Assembly: GCF_004614235.1 (NCBI RefSeq) | Contig: NZ_SPVH01000004.1 | Coordinates: forward strand, 1-64,000 | Reading direction: 5' to 3' | Length of the DNA stretch: 64,000 bases | Source: Brevundimonas intermedia | GTDB taxonomy: Bacteria > Pseudomonadota > Alphaproteobacteria > Caulobacterales > Caulobacteraceae | In this document: positions 18,976-27,782 of the stretch, piece by piece | How the letters are laid out: every line of letters begins with the position of its first letter | How positions within the stretch are numbered: the stretch's first letter is position 1 | Program-made: the position numbers and the translations under genes | The notes under the pieces: generated by a model | What the model saw: only the letters and a program-made list of their open reading frames with translations | What the model was told of the DNA's origin: nothing | Databases searched by the model: none

Positions 18976-20181
18976 TCAAGCCCGCGGCGGGTCGATGACG
19001 GCCTGGCCCGGGCGCCCGGCCGCGGCGACGCCGGGGCCCGCGGCCCATTCCATGGCCTGTTTGGTGGCGGCGGCCGACATTCGGGTCGCCCCCCCCCGTC
19101 GGGACGGACTAAGCCAGGTCTGGACCGGTCGGTCGAAGCCGTAGCGAAACACGGCGGCGGCCACGAACGCCCCGACCAAGCCGATCGCCCACAGGACCCA
19201 GCGAACGCCGGACGACCACGCCTCCTGTCCAAGGGCGTCGAGCAGGCCGAACCAGACGATGCGGCTCACCTCATTCGTGAGGAACATCGAGAACGACATT
19301 AGGGCCAGATGCTCGATCAGCCGTGAAGGACTGCGCACCGGCACGGCGCCGGCGGCCCAGATGATCACGGTCATCAGGCCGAGCGACACCAGGCTGAAGG
19401 CGCCGAAGGCCTGCAGCCCCACGAGCGCGAAGGCGGCGGCGAGGCCGATCGCCCTGGCCCGGTGCGGCGCGACACAGACCCGCGAACCGTAGAAGGCCGC
19501 CGCGACTCCGAGCAGGAAGAGCGGCAGGGCGCGCAGGATGCCGTAGCGCATCGGCAGGCGGTAGATCGGATCGCCGAGCCACAGCGAGGCGGCGATATCG
19601 GCGGCGACGACGAGGAGCGTCGCGCCGATCACCATTGCGACCGGCGGCCAGCGCCACAGGGCGCGGCAGATCCAGGGCAGCAGGAGATAGCAGCCGATCA
19701 GGGCCGAGAGGGTCCAGGTCGGGGCGTTCCACCCCTGCCCGCCCGGCACGCCATAGGCCTGGACCAGTAGCACCTGCGCGGGCAGTTGCGACCAGTCGAA
19801 CCAGCGCGGATTGCTGGGCGCGATCCCGGCCAGGGCGGCGCCGCCGACGAGCAGCACCAGGACGAGGCTGACCGCCAGGTGGGCCGGAATGACCCGCAGC
19901 AGGCGCTGGCGCGCATAGGCGCGCAGCGAGGCCTGTCCGGACGCGAGGCGATCACCGTAGATGCGGGCCAGGACATAGCCGGAGTCGATGATGAAGAAGT
20001 CGGTGAGCAGATAGCCGCGCTCGAAGACTGGATGCAATTGTCCGAGAGGCACAGGCGCGGCCTCGCGGAAATGGTAGAGGATGATCAGCGCCCCTACGAT
20101 AAAACGCAGCGCGTCCAGCCAGCCGCCGCGCGCGATCCGGACGGGGCGAGGCGATGGCTCGGTCAGCGCGGCTTCGGGCAT
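18976..20181 (-). CDS. Acyltransferase-3 family membrane protein
   Basis: A 401-residue protein with about ten hydrophobic helices, of the acyltransferase 3 / OpgC-like family that O-acylates sugars at the cell envelope. Visible family features are WLDALRFIVGALIILYHFRE with the conserved His-Phe-Arg near the N-terminus, FFIIDSGYVLARIYGDR, and TWTLSALIGCYLLLPW. Helices continue to FRYGFDRPVQTWL near the end. The substrate is unknown. Its ATG follows directly after the stop codon of the preceding gene (TGAATG), so it is the last gene of the long czc-type run. Its own stop abuts the stop of the convergent Fur-family gene with no base between them. Confidence 0.75.
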   Translation of the reverse strand: MPEAALTEPSPRPVRIARGGWLDALRFIVGALIILYHFREAAPVPLGQLHPVFERGYLLTDFFIIDSGYVLARIYGDRLASGQASLRAYARQRLLRVIPAHLAVSLVLVLLVGGAALAGIAPSNPRWFDWSQLPAQVLLVQAYGVPGGQGWNAPTWTLSALIGCYLLLPWICRALWRWPPVAMVIGATLLVVAADIAASLWLGDPIYRLPMRYGILRALPLFLLGVAAAFYGSRVCVAPHRARAIGLAAAFALVGLQAFGAFSLVSLGLMTVIIWAAGAVPVRSPSRLIEHLALMSFSMFLTNEVSRIVWFGLLDALGQEAWSSGVRWVLWAIGLVGAFVAAAVFRYGFDRPVQTWLSPSRRGGATRMSAAATKQAMEWAAGPGVAAAGRPGQAVIDPPRA

Positions 20182-20604
20182 TCAGTCAGCCTTCCGTGGC
20201 GCAGACTTGGCGGCGGCGCTGCGGTGCTCATGTGGACGCAGGACGATCTGGTCTCGCGAAGCGTAGAGGACGGCCGTTCCCAAAACCCAAACGACGACCA
20301 AGCCTCCGACGACCATCAGTCCGGGCCTATCGCGGGGTCCAAACACAAACGAGCAGCCGATCACGCCGCCCAGAATGGCCCCGTAACCAAAATGCAGCGG
20401 CACCTTGTGTGCGCCCAGCAGCAGAAGGGCCATGCAGAAGACCAGGCCTCCTGCGAACAGGCTGACCCCGATGGCGACGAGCGTATCGAGCACGGGCCGT
20501 GGCTTCAGCGGGCGCGCCTGGAGCCGCCGCCTACCTCGTTGGCGATAGCGGCCTTCCCGCCAACGAATGCTCCGGCCGCGCACGGTGAAGCGTTTGCCGG
20601 CCAT
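20182..20604 (-). CDS. Small membrane protein of unknown function
   Basis: A 140-residue protein of no family I recognise. The first 38 residues are extremely basic ([20 protein letters not shown]). Three hydrophobic segments follow: LVAIGVSLFAGGLVFCMALLL, FGYGAILGGVIGCSFVFG and GLMVVGGLVVVWVLGTAVLY. The tail is basic with a few His. It starts 3 bases after the DUF305 stop and ends directly against the acyltransferase start, so it belongs to the same transcript. A function in the envelope under metal stress is inference from context only. Confidence 0.6.
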   Translation of the reverse strand: MAGKRFTVRGRSIRWREGRYRQRGRRRLQARPLKPRPVLDTLVAIGVSLFAGGLVFCMALLLLGAHKVPLHFGYGAILGGVIGCSFVFGPRDRPGLMVVGGLVVVWVLGTAVLYASRDQIVLRPHEHRSAAAKSAPRKAD

Positions 20605-20607
20605 GCG

Positions 20608-21051
20608 TCAGGGCCTTGCGTTGGGCGCGGGCGTGTCCTCATGGCGCGCAAGAAGGATTCTCATCCGGACAATTTCGGATTCCTGGGCCGCAATGATCTC
20701 ATCGGCCAGATTACGCACGTCGCGGGCTTCGCCATGCTCGACGGCGACCTTGGCCATTGCGAGCGCACCCTCGTGGTGGGCGATCATTCCGCGCAGGAAG
20801 TCGATGTCGGCGTCGCCCGTGTAGTTGATGCTCATGGCCTGGTGCATCTTCGCGCTGGCCTCGCGATAGGCGCGAGTCGATGGGCTGTCCGTGGTCTCGC
20901 CAGCGTGGCTTGCCTCGGTGTCGCTCGGGCGAGAGTCAGCCGCCGACGGCGCCGCAGGGACCTCGCGGGTTTGCCGCGAGATCATCCCGAAGGCGAAGAC
21001 CGACAGGGCGAGAAAGACGGCGATGACGGAAATCCATCCGAAACGCTTCAT
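20608..21051 (-). CDS. DUF305 family exported protein
   Basis: A 147-residue DUF305 protein. One N-terminal membrane helix or signal (ISVIAVFLALSVFAFGM) precedes a 45-residue hydrophilic linker and then the family core: ASAKMHQAMSINYTGDADIDF, FLRGMIAHHEGALAMAKVAVEHG with the conserved MI-HH, and EIIAAQESEIVRMRILL. The family is ferritin-like, common next to copper and other metal efflux genes, and its biochemical role is not settled. The ATG overlaps the stop of the P1B-4 ATPase (ATGA). Only one DUF305 repeat is present. Confidence 0.88.
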   Translation of the reverse strand: MKRFGWISVIAVFLALSVFAFGMISRQTREVPAAPSAADSRPSDTEASHAGETTDSPSTRAYREASAKMHQAMSINYTGDADIDFLRGMIAHHEGALAMAKVAVEHGEARDVRNLADEIIAAQESEIVRMRILLARHEDTPAPNARP

Positions 21052-23114
21052 GACGATGTCCTCGAGAGAGCCGGCGGGGCCACGGGGGCGGCCGGGATTG
21101 CACTGGGAAGGATGGGCGCCGTTCGGTCGCGGTAGCCGAGCAGGCGCAGAGCGTTGAACACCACCAGCAGGGTCGACCCCTCGTGGAGCGCCACGGCAGG
21201 GCCGATGCCAAGGCCGAGGATCGTCGCCGGCACAAGGAAGGCGACGATTCCGAGACTGACGTAGAGATTCTGGAGAATGATGCGCCGCGTCTGTCGGCTG
21301 AGACCGACGGTGAAGGGCAGCTGCGACAGGTCGTCGGACATCAAGGCGACGTCGGCGGTCTCAAGCGCAACATCGGAGCCAGCCGCGCCCATCGCGATAC
21401 CGACGGTCGCCGTGACCATGGCCGGGGCGTCGTTCACCCCGTCGCCGACCATGGCAATCTTGCCGTCAGCGCGAAGGCGTTTGATGGCGTCGACCTTGTC
21501 CTCGGGCATGAGGTCGCCCCAAGCCTCTGTCAGGCCGACCTGTCCGGCGATCGCCTGTGCGGCCTTCTGGTGATCGCCCGAGATCATGATCATTCGCCCG
21601 ATGCCGAGGGCGCGAAGAGCGGTCAGCGTCGGCCGCGCTGCTGGGCGAGGCGTATCAAGAAGCCCAATGACACCGAGATCGCGCGTGCCGCGTCGCACCA
21701 CCATCAGGGTTCGCCCCTGCAGTCGCAACTGAGCGACGACAGAGGTTGTTTCGTCGCCGAGCGGCGCTACGCCGTCGACGCCGAACATCTCCGGCTTCCC
21801 TATCCAGATCGTCTCGCCGTGCAGCTGGGCGGTCACGCCCTTGCCCGTCAGGCTCTTGAGGTCGATCGCGGCCGGGATGATCGTATCGCGCAAGCGTGCG
21901 CCACCGTCGCGCGCGATGGCCTCCGCCAACGGGTGGTCGCTGAGCCGTTCGACCGCCACAGCGACCGCCAGAAGATCGCCCTCCTTCGTCCCGCGCACCG
22001 TCATGACGTCGGTGATCCGCGGCCGTCCCTCGGTCAGGGTGCCGGTCTTGTCGAAGGCGATGGCGTTGAGCGAGCCGAGGTTCTCCAACGGCGCGCCGCC
22101 CTTGATCAGGACACCGGCGCGCGCCGCACGGGCGACGCCCGAGAGGACGGCGCTCGGGGTGGCGATGGCGAGCGCGCAAGGACTCGCGGCGACCAGCACG
22201 GCCATGGCGCGATAGAAGCTGTCGCGGAACGGCTCATCGACGACGACCCAGGCGAACAGCAGGACAAAAGCGAGCGCCAGCACCACAGGCACGAAGATGC
22301 GTTCGAACCTGTCCGTGAAGCGCTGGGTCGGCGACTTCTGCGTCTCGGCCTCACTCACCATCCGAACCACCTTGGCCAGGGTGGTGTCGCTCGATGTGCG
22401 GGTCGTCTCAATCTCGATGGCGCCTGAGCCATTGATGGTGCCCGCGAAGACGAGAGACGGCGATCCGACCTGGGCCGGTCTCGCCCGCGCCGCCTCGGGA
22501 TCCGCGACGGGCTGCTTGTCGACAGGCATGCTTTCGCCGGTCACGGGGGCTTGGTTGATGCTTGTGGTGCCGACCACGACAAAGCCATCAGCGGGCAGTC
22601 GTTCGTTTGGACGCACCACCACGGTGTCGCCGACGACCAAATCTTCGACAGGCAATTCGACGACCTGCCCGTCGCGTCGCACATGGGCTGTCCGGGGGGC
22701 AAGCTCGGCCAGGGCCTCGATCGCGCGTTTGGCGCGGCCCATGGCGTAGTGTTCGAGCGCGTGGCCGATGCTGAACAGAAACAGCAGGAGAGCGCCTTCG
22801 GCCCAGGCCCCGAGCGCCGCCGCACCTGCGGCTGCGACGAGCATCAAGGTATCGATCTCGAAGCGCTTCTGGCGGAGGTTCTCGAACGCTTCTCGCACCG
22901 TAAAAAAGCCGCCGAAGATGTAGGCGATCAGGAAGAGGGCGAGGGGAATCCAAGCGGGAAGGCCCGTTGCGAGTTTCTCGAGGGCGAATCCAAGGCCCAG
23001 AGCAAGGCCACTTGTCAGGGCGAAGATCAGCTCCGTATTGGAGCCTAGAACGCCACCGTGATCGTGCTCCTCGGACTTGGTGTGGAGATGGTCCGGCAGT
23101 GTTGTGCTGGTCAT
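21048..23114 (-). CDS. czcP: P1B-4-type heavy-metal ATPase (CzcP/CoaT-like)
   Basis: A 688-residue metal-exporting P-type ATPase without an HMA domain; the N-terminus is short and His-rich (LPDHLHTKSEEHDHGG). The metal-site helix reads AASPCALAIATPSAV (about residue 310), so SPC replaces CPC. The phosphorylation site is FDKTGTLTEG (about 355), GDGVNDAPAM follows, and the last helix has ALHEGSTLLVVFNAL (about 646). SPC with HEG(G/S)T defines subgroup P1B-4, reported to export Co2+, Zn2+, Cd2+ or Fe2+. The ATG at 23114 is preferred to a GTG at 23192, because it overlaps a small upstream frame and gives the usual N-terminus. It follows czcN and precedes DUF305. Confidence 0.88.
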   Translation of the reverse strand: MTSTTLPDHLHTKSEEHDHGGVLGSNTELIFALTSGLALGLGFALEKLATGLPAWIPLALFLIAYIFGGFFTVREAFENLRQKRFEIDTLMLVAAAGAAALGAWAEGALLLFLFSIGHALEHYAMGRAKRAIEALAELAPRTAHVRRDGQVVELPVEDLVVGDTVVVRPNERLPADGFVVVGTTSINQAPVTGESMPVDKQPVADPEAARARPAQVGSPSLVFAGTINGSGAIEIETTRTSSDTTLAKVVRMVSEAETQKSPTQRFTDRFERIFVPVVLALAFVLLFAWVVVDEPFRDSFYRAMAVLVAASPCALAIATPSAVLSGVARAARAGVLIKGGAPLENLGSLNAIAFDKTGTLTEGRPRITDVMTVRGTKEGDLLAVAVAVERLSDHPLAEAIARDGGARLRDTIIPAAIDLKSLTGKGVTAQLHGETIWIGKPEMFGVDGVAPLGDETTSVVAQLRLQGRTLMVVRRGTRDLGVIGLLDTPRPAARPTLTALRALGIGRMIMISGDHQKAAQAIAGQVGLTEAWGDLMPEDKVDAIKRLRADGKIAMVGDGVNDAPAMVTATVGIAMGAAGSDVALETADVALMSDDLSQLPFTVGLSRQTRRIILQNLYVSLGIVAFLVPATILGLGIGPAVALHEGSTLLVVFNALRLLGYRDRTAPILPSAIPAAPVAPPALSRTSS

Positions 23115-23248
23115 AAATAGGGTCCCGTTGCGGGTTGGGAATCGCGGCTGCTTGCGGCGACCGCCGCGATCGAGGGGGCGGGATAGCGACACGGGCGAAG
23201 GCGCGCCGGGCCAGCGGGTTCCAGCGCGATCCGCTCGCAGGTGGTCAT
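23111..23248 (-). CDS. Possible 45-residue peptide before the P1B-4 ATPase
   Basis: A short frame (MTTCERIALEPAGPARLRPC...) runs from ATG 23248, preceded by GGGAG at a good distance, to a TGA that overlaps the ATG of the ATPase (ATGA). It contains two Cys and is Pro/Ala/Arg-rich, with no hydrophobic segment. The 4-base overlap matches the style of the other junctions in this run and suggests translational coupling, but the frame is short and not recognised. It could equally be untranslated leader. Confidence 0.3.
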   Translation of the reverse strand: MTTCERIALEPAGPARLRPCRYPAPSIAAVAASSRDSQPATGPYL

Positions 23249-23264
23249 CCCGGTTCTCCCGACC

Positions 23265-23954
23265 TCAGGGCACGGGCACGACGGCATTAAAGCCCCCGAG
23301 CCGCTGGAGCTGCTCAATCGCTTCGAAAAGCGGAAGCGCTAGGAGAAAGACGAAGCCGTCGCGCACCGTGCGGACGAAGAATACCGGCCGGATCATGATT
23401 TCCGCCTCGTCGCGCCATAGGGAGAGCTTGGGCAGGAACCGAGGGGTGCGCTCACGGTAAGCTTGGTAGTCGTGTCCAAAGGCGTCGGAGAGGAAGCGTT
23501 CTTCGCGGCCGACCACGATGCGAAACACCACCCAGCAGGCTAATCCGAAGACCAAACCGACGCTAAGGCTGCCGGACTGGGCGCCGATGCCAAACGCGCC
23601 GATGAAGCTGAAGACGTACAGCGGATTGCGGCTGACCGAATACGGTCCTGCGGATATGATCTCCTGTTTCTTGCGGCCACCGATGTAAAGGGAACACCAA
23701 GCCCGACCGATGATGCAAACCATGATGGCGATCAGGCCCAGATGCTCGACAGGATGTTCGAGCAAGGGCCAGGATGTGACGAGCGCCGCGCAGACGACAA
23801 GAAGCAGGCCCCCGACGAGAATGCCCGCCTTGCGCCATCGTTGAACGGATTGGATATCGACCGCTGATCGACAGGCGTCATCAGGGGGCGAGGAGCCGGA
23901 CAAAGCGGGGCTTGCGGGCTTGGAGACGCTGTCGGAGGGCTCGAGCGGCATCAT
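23265..23954 (-). CDS. czcN: CzcN/NccN-like isoprenylcysteine methyltransferase-family protein
   Basis: A 229-residue membrane protein of the ICMT-like family. After a hydrophilic N-terminus of about 40 residues it has helices ILVGGLLLVVCAALVTSW and HLGLIAIMVCIIGRAWCSLYI. The family signature follows, AGPYSVSRNPLYVFSFIG, and a second one, EERFLSDAFGHDYQAYRERTPRFLP. Proteins of this type occur in Czc and Ncc metal-efflux operons as CzcN/NccN; their exact role is not established. The ATG overlaps the CDF stop (ATGA). Some 17 bases separate it from the next small frame. A chromosomal ICMT unrelated to metals is an alternative, made unlikely by the operon. Confidence 0.78.
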   Translation of the reverse strand: MMPLEPSDSVSKPASPALSGSSPPDDACRSAVDIQSVQRWRKAGILVGGLLLVVCAALVTSWPLLEHPVEHLGLIAIMVCIIGRAWCSLYIGGRKKQEIISAGPYSVSRNPLYVFSFIGAFGIGAQSGSLSVGLVFGLACWVVFRIVVGREERFLSDAFGHDYQAYRERTPRFLPKLSLWRDEAEIMIRPVFFVRTVRDGFVFLLALPLFEAIEQLQRLGGFNAVVPVP

Positions 23955-24553
23955 TGCCCCTCCCCCTCAGCCGGACGATCCTTAGCCGCATCGCGCAGGA
24001 TATCCACGCCGCCCTTCAACGCGATGGCGGCCACGAGGACGCCGACGACGAGGTCCGGCCACGCCTGGCCGAGCCAGAGCACCAGGGCCCCGGCGACGAG
24101 GATTCCCCCGTTGGAGGCGAAGTCGTTAAAGCTGAACGTCTCGGCAGCCTTCATGTTGACGTCGCCGCTGTGCTGACGGCGGATCAACTGCAGGCAGATC
24201 AGGTTGATGATCGCTGCGACGACCGAGAGTCCCATCATGGTCGGGCCGATCGGTTCGGTCCCGATGAGGAATCGACGACCCGCGTCCAGAAGGACGCCAG
24301 CGCCGAAGATAAGGAGCATGACGCCCGAGAGGCGCGCCGCCCCCCGCTTCCACGAACCAGGCCGACCGATCGCGAGAAAGCTGATCAGATAGACAGCAGC
24401 GTCCGAGGCGTTGTCCACTGCATTGGCCAGCAGAGCGCTGGAATCGGCGGACAAGCCGCCGATCCCGAGCGCTAATGCCAGGCCCGCGTTGAGCGCGAGA
24501 ACCGTCAGCAACGTGCGTCGCTGCTGACGGTCATCCTGAGTGCGAGCAATCAA
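23951..24553 (-). CDS. Short cation diffusion facilitator (CzcD-like, no cytoplasmic domain)
   Basis: A 200-residue CDF-type transporter with six helices. The metal-site helices read LLANAVDNASDAAVYLISF (helix 2) and FSFNDFASNGGILVAGALVL (helix 5). Both differ from the classic HxxxD pairs of Zn2+ CDFs: D-x-x-x-D in helix 2 and an Asn/Asp pair in helix 5. The C-terminal cytoplasmic domain of about 80 residues is missing, leaving only a 15-residue tail, as in a known class of short CDFs from RND loci. The start is a TTG overlapping the czcA stop; GAGGA lies too close to it, so translation probably relies on coupling. A broken gene of the same class lies at 30898-31474. Confidence 0.75.
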   Translation of the reverse strand: MIARTQDDRQQRRTLLTVLALNAGLALALGIGGLSADSSALLANAVDNASDAAVYLISFLAIGRPGSWKRGAARLSGVMLLIFGAGVLLDAGRRFLIGTEPIGPTMMGLSVVAAIINLICLQLIRRQHSGDVNMKAAETFSFNDFASNGGILVAGALVLWLGQAWPDLVVGVLVAAIALKGGVDILRDAAKDRPAEGEGQ

Positions 24554-27500
24554 TCCTCAACCCCCTCGTCCTTGCGATGACGCACCGCCTTGGCCGCGAA
24601 GGTCGGCAGGACCAGCAGGGTCAGGGCCGTCGCGGTCAGAAGGCCGCCGATGACGACCGTCGCCAGAGGCTTCTGAACCTCGGCCCCCGCGCCGTGGGCG
24701 AGCGCCATCGGGATGAAGCCGACAATGGCGACCAAGGCTGTCGTCAACACCGCACGCAATCGGCTGGACGCCCCTTCGATCGCCGCGTCCCGGGGCGCGA
24801 GCCCCGCCTGCAATCGCTCGCGAATGGCCTGCATCAAAACAAGTCCGTTCAGGGTCGCCACACCCGAGACGGCGATGAAGCCAACGGCCGCAGACACCGA
24901 GAACGGCATCCCTCGCATGAGAAGCGCCAAGGCGCCGCCGATCAAGGCCAAGGGCACGCAGGCGAAGACCAGCCCAGCCTCGGAGAACGACCCCAGAGCC
25001 ATAAACAGCAGCACACCGATCAGGACGAAGACGATCGGAATAACCAGGCCCAGCCGTTGTTCGGCCCGTTTGAGGTTCTCGAACTGACCGCCCCAGGTCA
25101 GGCGGACGCCCGGCGGGAGCTGGATTTGGTCCACCTTGGTTTGTGCGTCGGTGACGAAGCCGCCCAGATCCCGGCCGCGAACGTTGGCCTGGACCACCAT
25201 CCGTCGGCTACCGTCGTTGCGGCTGATCTGGTTCGGCCCCTCGGCGCTTTGGATACGGGCTACCGAAGACAGCGGCACGGTTACGCCTGTCGAAGAGACG
25301 ATCGGCAGGGCCGCGAGCGCCGCCGGATCGTTGCGCGCATCGTCCGGAAGACGGACGACGACGTCGAAGCGACGGTCGCCCTCGAAAATCCGGCCGGCCT
25401 CCGCGCCGCCGATGGCGGCCGAGACCGCTTCAGAAACGTCGGCTGCGGACAGGCCGTAGCTGGCCGCCGCGAACCGATCGACGCTGACCGTGAGCGTCGG
25501 CAAGCCCGACGCTTGTTCGACGCGAACGTCGGCGGAGCCGGTGGTCTGCCGCAGTACGCCGGCCACCTCATCAGCGACCCGCTGCATGGTGTCGAAGTCA
25601 TCGCCGTAGACCATGACCGCGAGGTCGGTCCGGACCCCGGAAATGAGTTCGTTGAAGCGGAGCTCGATGGGTTGGCTGAACTCGAAATTATTCCCGATCT
25701 GTTGGTTGGCGAGCTCTTCGAACCGCTCGAGCAAGGCTTCCTTCTCGAGACCTGAATCCGGCCAGTCCTTGCGGTCCTTCAGAACGATGACGCTGTCCGA
25801 AATGTTGGGCGGCATCGGGTCGACGGCAGCCTCGGCGGTGCCGGTCCTGGAGAACATGGTCTCGACTTCCGGCTGGGCGGTGATGACCCGTTCCAACGCC
25901 ATCTGCATGGCGAGGGACTGTTCCAGCGACGCCGAGGGAACACGCAGCGCCTGCATGGCGATGTCGCCCTCGTCCAGAGTGGGGATGAACTCCCGTCCCA
26001 GGGACGAGAAGGCCAGACCACCGACAACAACCGCGCCGAGTGCCGAGATCAGCACGATCTTAGGACGATCGACGGCGGCGCGGATGGCCGGCTGGATCCA
26101 ACGCCGCGCGTGGCGGAGCAGGAAGGTCTCATGTTCGTGGGCTTGGCCGTGTTCGTCGGTCTCGACCTTCTTGGGGTCCCGCACCAGCAGGGCCGTCATG
26201 GCCGGAACGAAGGTGAAGGAGAAGATGAAGGCGCCGACGAGCGCCAGCATGACCGTTGCGCCCATGGGGACGAACGTCTTGCCCTCGACGCCCTCGAGCA
26301 TCAGCAAGGGGGTGAAGACGAGCAGGATAATCAGCTGACCGAAGGCGGCTGGCTTGACCATCTTGCGAGCTGCGGCCACGGCGACATCAAGGCGTTCCCG
26401 ACGGGTCAGAGCCCGTCCCAGATCGATCCGCCGCTGCGACAGCATCAACAAGGTGCTTTCAACGACGATGACCGCCCCATCGACCAGAAGGCCGAAGTCC
26501 AGCGCGCCCAAGCTCATCAGGTTTCCACTGATGCCAAACCTATTCATGCCGATGACGGCGAACAGGAAGCTGATCGGGATCATCAAGGCCGTGATGCTGG
26601 CCGCACGAATGTTTCCGAGCAGCAGGAACAGCACGACGATGACCAGAAGGGCGCCCTCGGTGAGGTTGCGGGCCACGGTCGAGATGGTCGAGTTGACCAG
26701 GGCGCTACGGTCAAGGACCGTCACCGCCTCGATCCCTGCGGGCAGAGTCTTGCGAACCTCATCGAGTCGCTCCCCGGCCGCCTGGGCCACGGTGCGGCTG
26801 TTGCCGCCCGCGATCATCAGCGCCGTTCCGAGCACGGCCTCGTGGCCGTCACGGCTGGCGCCGCCCAGGCGCGGAGCCTGGCCGATCTCGACCGTGGCGA
26901 CATCGGCGACCCGCACGATCAGGCCGTTCCGGTTGACGACCGGCGCCTGAGCCAGATCTTCCACGGTGGAGGCCAAGGCGTCGGTGCGGACCGTCAGAGC
27001 TTCGCCAGCGCGCTGGATATAGCCTGCGCCGGCCTGAGTGTTGGCGCGATCGAGGGCCTGGATAAGGTCGCCCATGCCCAGGCCGTAGGCGGAAAGGCGC
27101 GCCGCGTCCGGACGGACCGCATACTCCTTCACATAGCCGCCGACGGTGTCGACGCCGGCGAGACCGGGGGCGGTCCGCATTTGCGGCGCGACGATCCAGT
27201 CCTGCACGGTGCGCAGATAGGTGGCGCGCTGCTGCGGGGTCGAAAGCAGATCGCCTTCGGGCGTCAGATAGGCTCCGCCCGCCTGCCAGCCCGGCTCGCC
27301 AGGCTTGGCGAGGTTCTGACTGTTGAATGGCTTGTAGTCGATCGTCCACATCAGCACTTCACCGAGGCCCGTGGTGATCGGGGCCATGGTCGGCTCCACC
27401 CCGTCAGGCATGGCCTCCCGGGCGCCCGCGAGCCGTTCGGCGACCTGCTGGCGCGCGAAATAGATGTCGGTCTGGTCGGTAAAGATGACCGTGACCTGGC

Positions 27501-27771
27501 TGAAGCCGTTTCGGCTGAGGGATCGGGTCGTGGTCAGGCCGGGAATGCCGGCCATGGCGGTTTCAATCGGGTAGGTGACCTGTCGTTCGATCTGTTCAGG
27601 CGCGAGCGCCGGAGCGACCGTGGTCACCTGGACCTGGCGATTGGTGATATCCGGCACGGCGTCGATGGGAAGCCGTGTCAGCTCGAGGAGTCCGTAGGCC
27701 GCGACAAGCGCCGTGGCGAGAACCACGAACCATCGGAATTTGACCGAGAGTTCGATGATGAATTTGAACAT
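24550..27771 (-). CDS. czcA: Divalent heavy-metal RND efflux pump, inner-membrane subunit
   Basis: A 1073-residue HME-RND pump. The proton-relay helix is MSLGALDFGLLVDGAVIVVES (about residues 405-425). The DFG-x3-DGA form is that of CzcA/CnrA-type pumps for Zn2+, Co2+, Cd2+ or Ni2+, unlike the CusA form at 7221. Other signatures are LPIDAVPDITNRQVQVTTVAP, LGREFIPTLDEGDIAMQALR and GGQFENLKRAEQRLGL. A hydrophilic His-containing loop (DEHGQAHEHETFLLRHARR) lies in the centre. The protein exports metal with CzcB and CzcC, whose genes precede it. It starts 12 bases after czcB and overlaps the CDF start. Confidence 0.95.
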   Translation of the reverse strand: MFKFIIELSVKFRWFVVLATALVAAYGLLELTRLPIDAVPDITNRQVQVTTVAPALAPEQIERQVTYPIETAMAGIPGLTTTRSLSRNGFSQVTVIFTDQTDIYFARQQVAERLAGAREAMPDGVEPTMAPITTGLGEVLMWTIDYKPFNSQNLAKPGEPGWQAGGAYLTPEGDLLSTPQQRATYLRTVQDWIVAPQMRTAPGLAGVDTVGGYVKEYAVRPDAARLSAYGLGMGDLIQALDRANTQAGAGYIQRAGEALTVRTDALASTVEDLAQAPVVNRNGLIVRVADVATVEIGQAPRLGGASRDGHEAVLGTALMIAGGNSRTVAQAAGERLDEVRKTLPAGIEAVTVLDRSALVNSTISTVARNLTEGALLVIVVLFLLLGNIRAASITALMIPISFLFAVIGMNRFGISGNLMSLGALDFGLLVDGAVIVVESTLLMLSQRRIDLGRALTRRERLDVAVAAARKMVKPAAFGQLIILLVFTPLLMLEGVEGKTFVPMGATVMLALVGAFIFSFTFVPAMTALLVRDPKKVETDEHGQAHEHETFLLRHARRWIQPAIRAAVDRPKIVLISALGAVVVGGLAFSSLGREFIPTLDEGDIAMQALRVPSASLEQSLAMQMALERVITAQPEVETMFSRTGTAEAAVDPMPPNISDSVIVLKDRKDWPDSGLEKEALLERFEELANQQIGNNFEFSQPIELRFNELISGVRTDLAVMVYGDDFDTMQRVADEVAGVLRQTTGSADVRVEQASGLPTLTVSVDRFAAASYGLSAADVSEAVSAAIGGAEAGRIFEGDRRFDVVVRLPDDARNDPAALAALPIVSSTGVTVPLSSVARIQSAEGPNQISRNDGSRRMVVQANVRGRDLGGFVTDAQTKVDQIQLPPGVRLTWGGQFENLKRAEQRLGLVIPIVFVLIGVLLFMALGSFSEAGLVFACVPLALIGGALALLMRGMPFSVSAAVGFIAVSGVATLNGLVLMQAIRERLQAGLAPRDAAIEGASSRLRAVLTTALVAIVGFIPMALAHGAGAEVQKPLATVVIGGLLTATALTLLVLPTFAAKAVRHRKDEGVED

Positions 27772-27782
27772 GCGGTGCGCCC

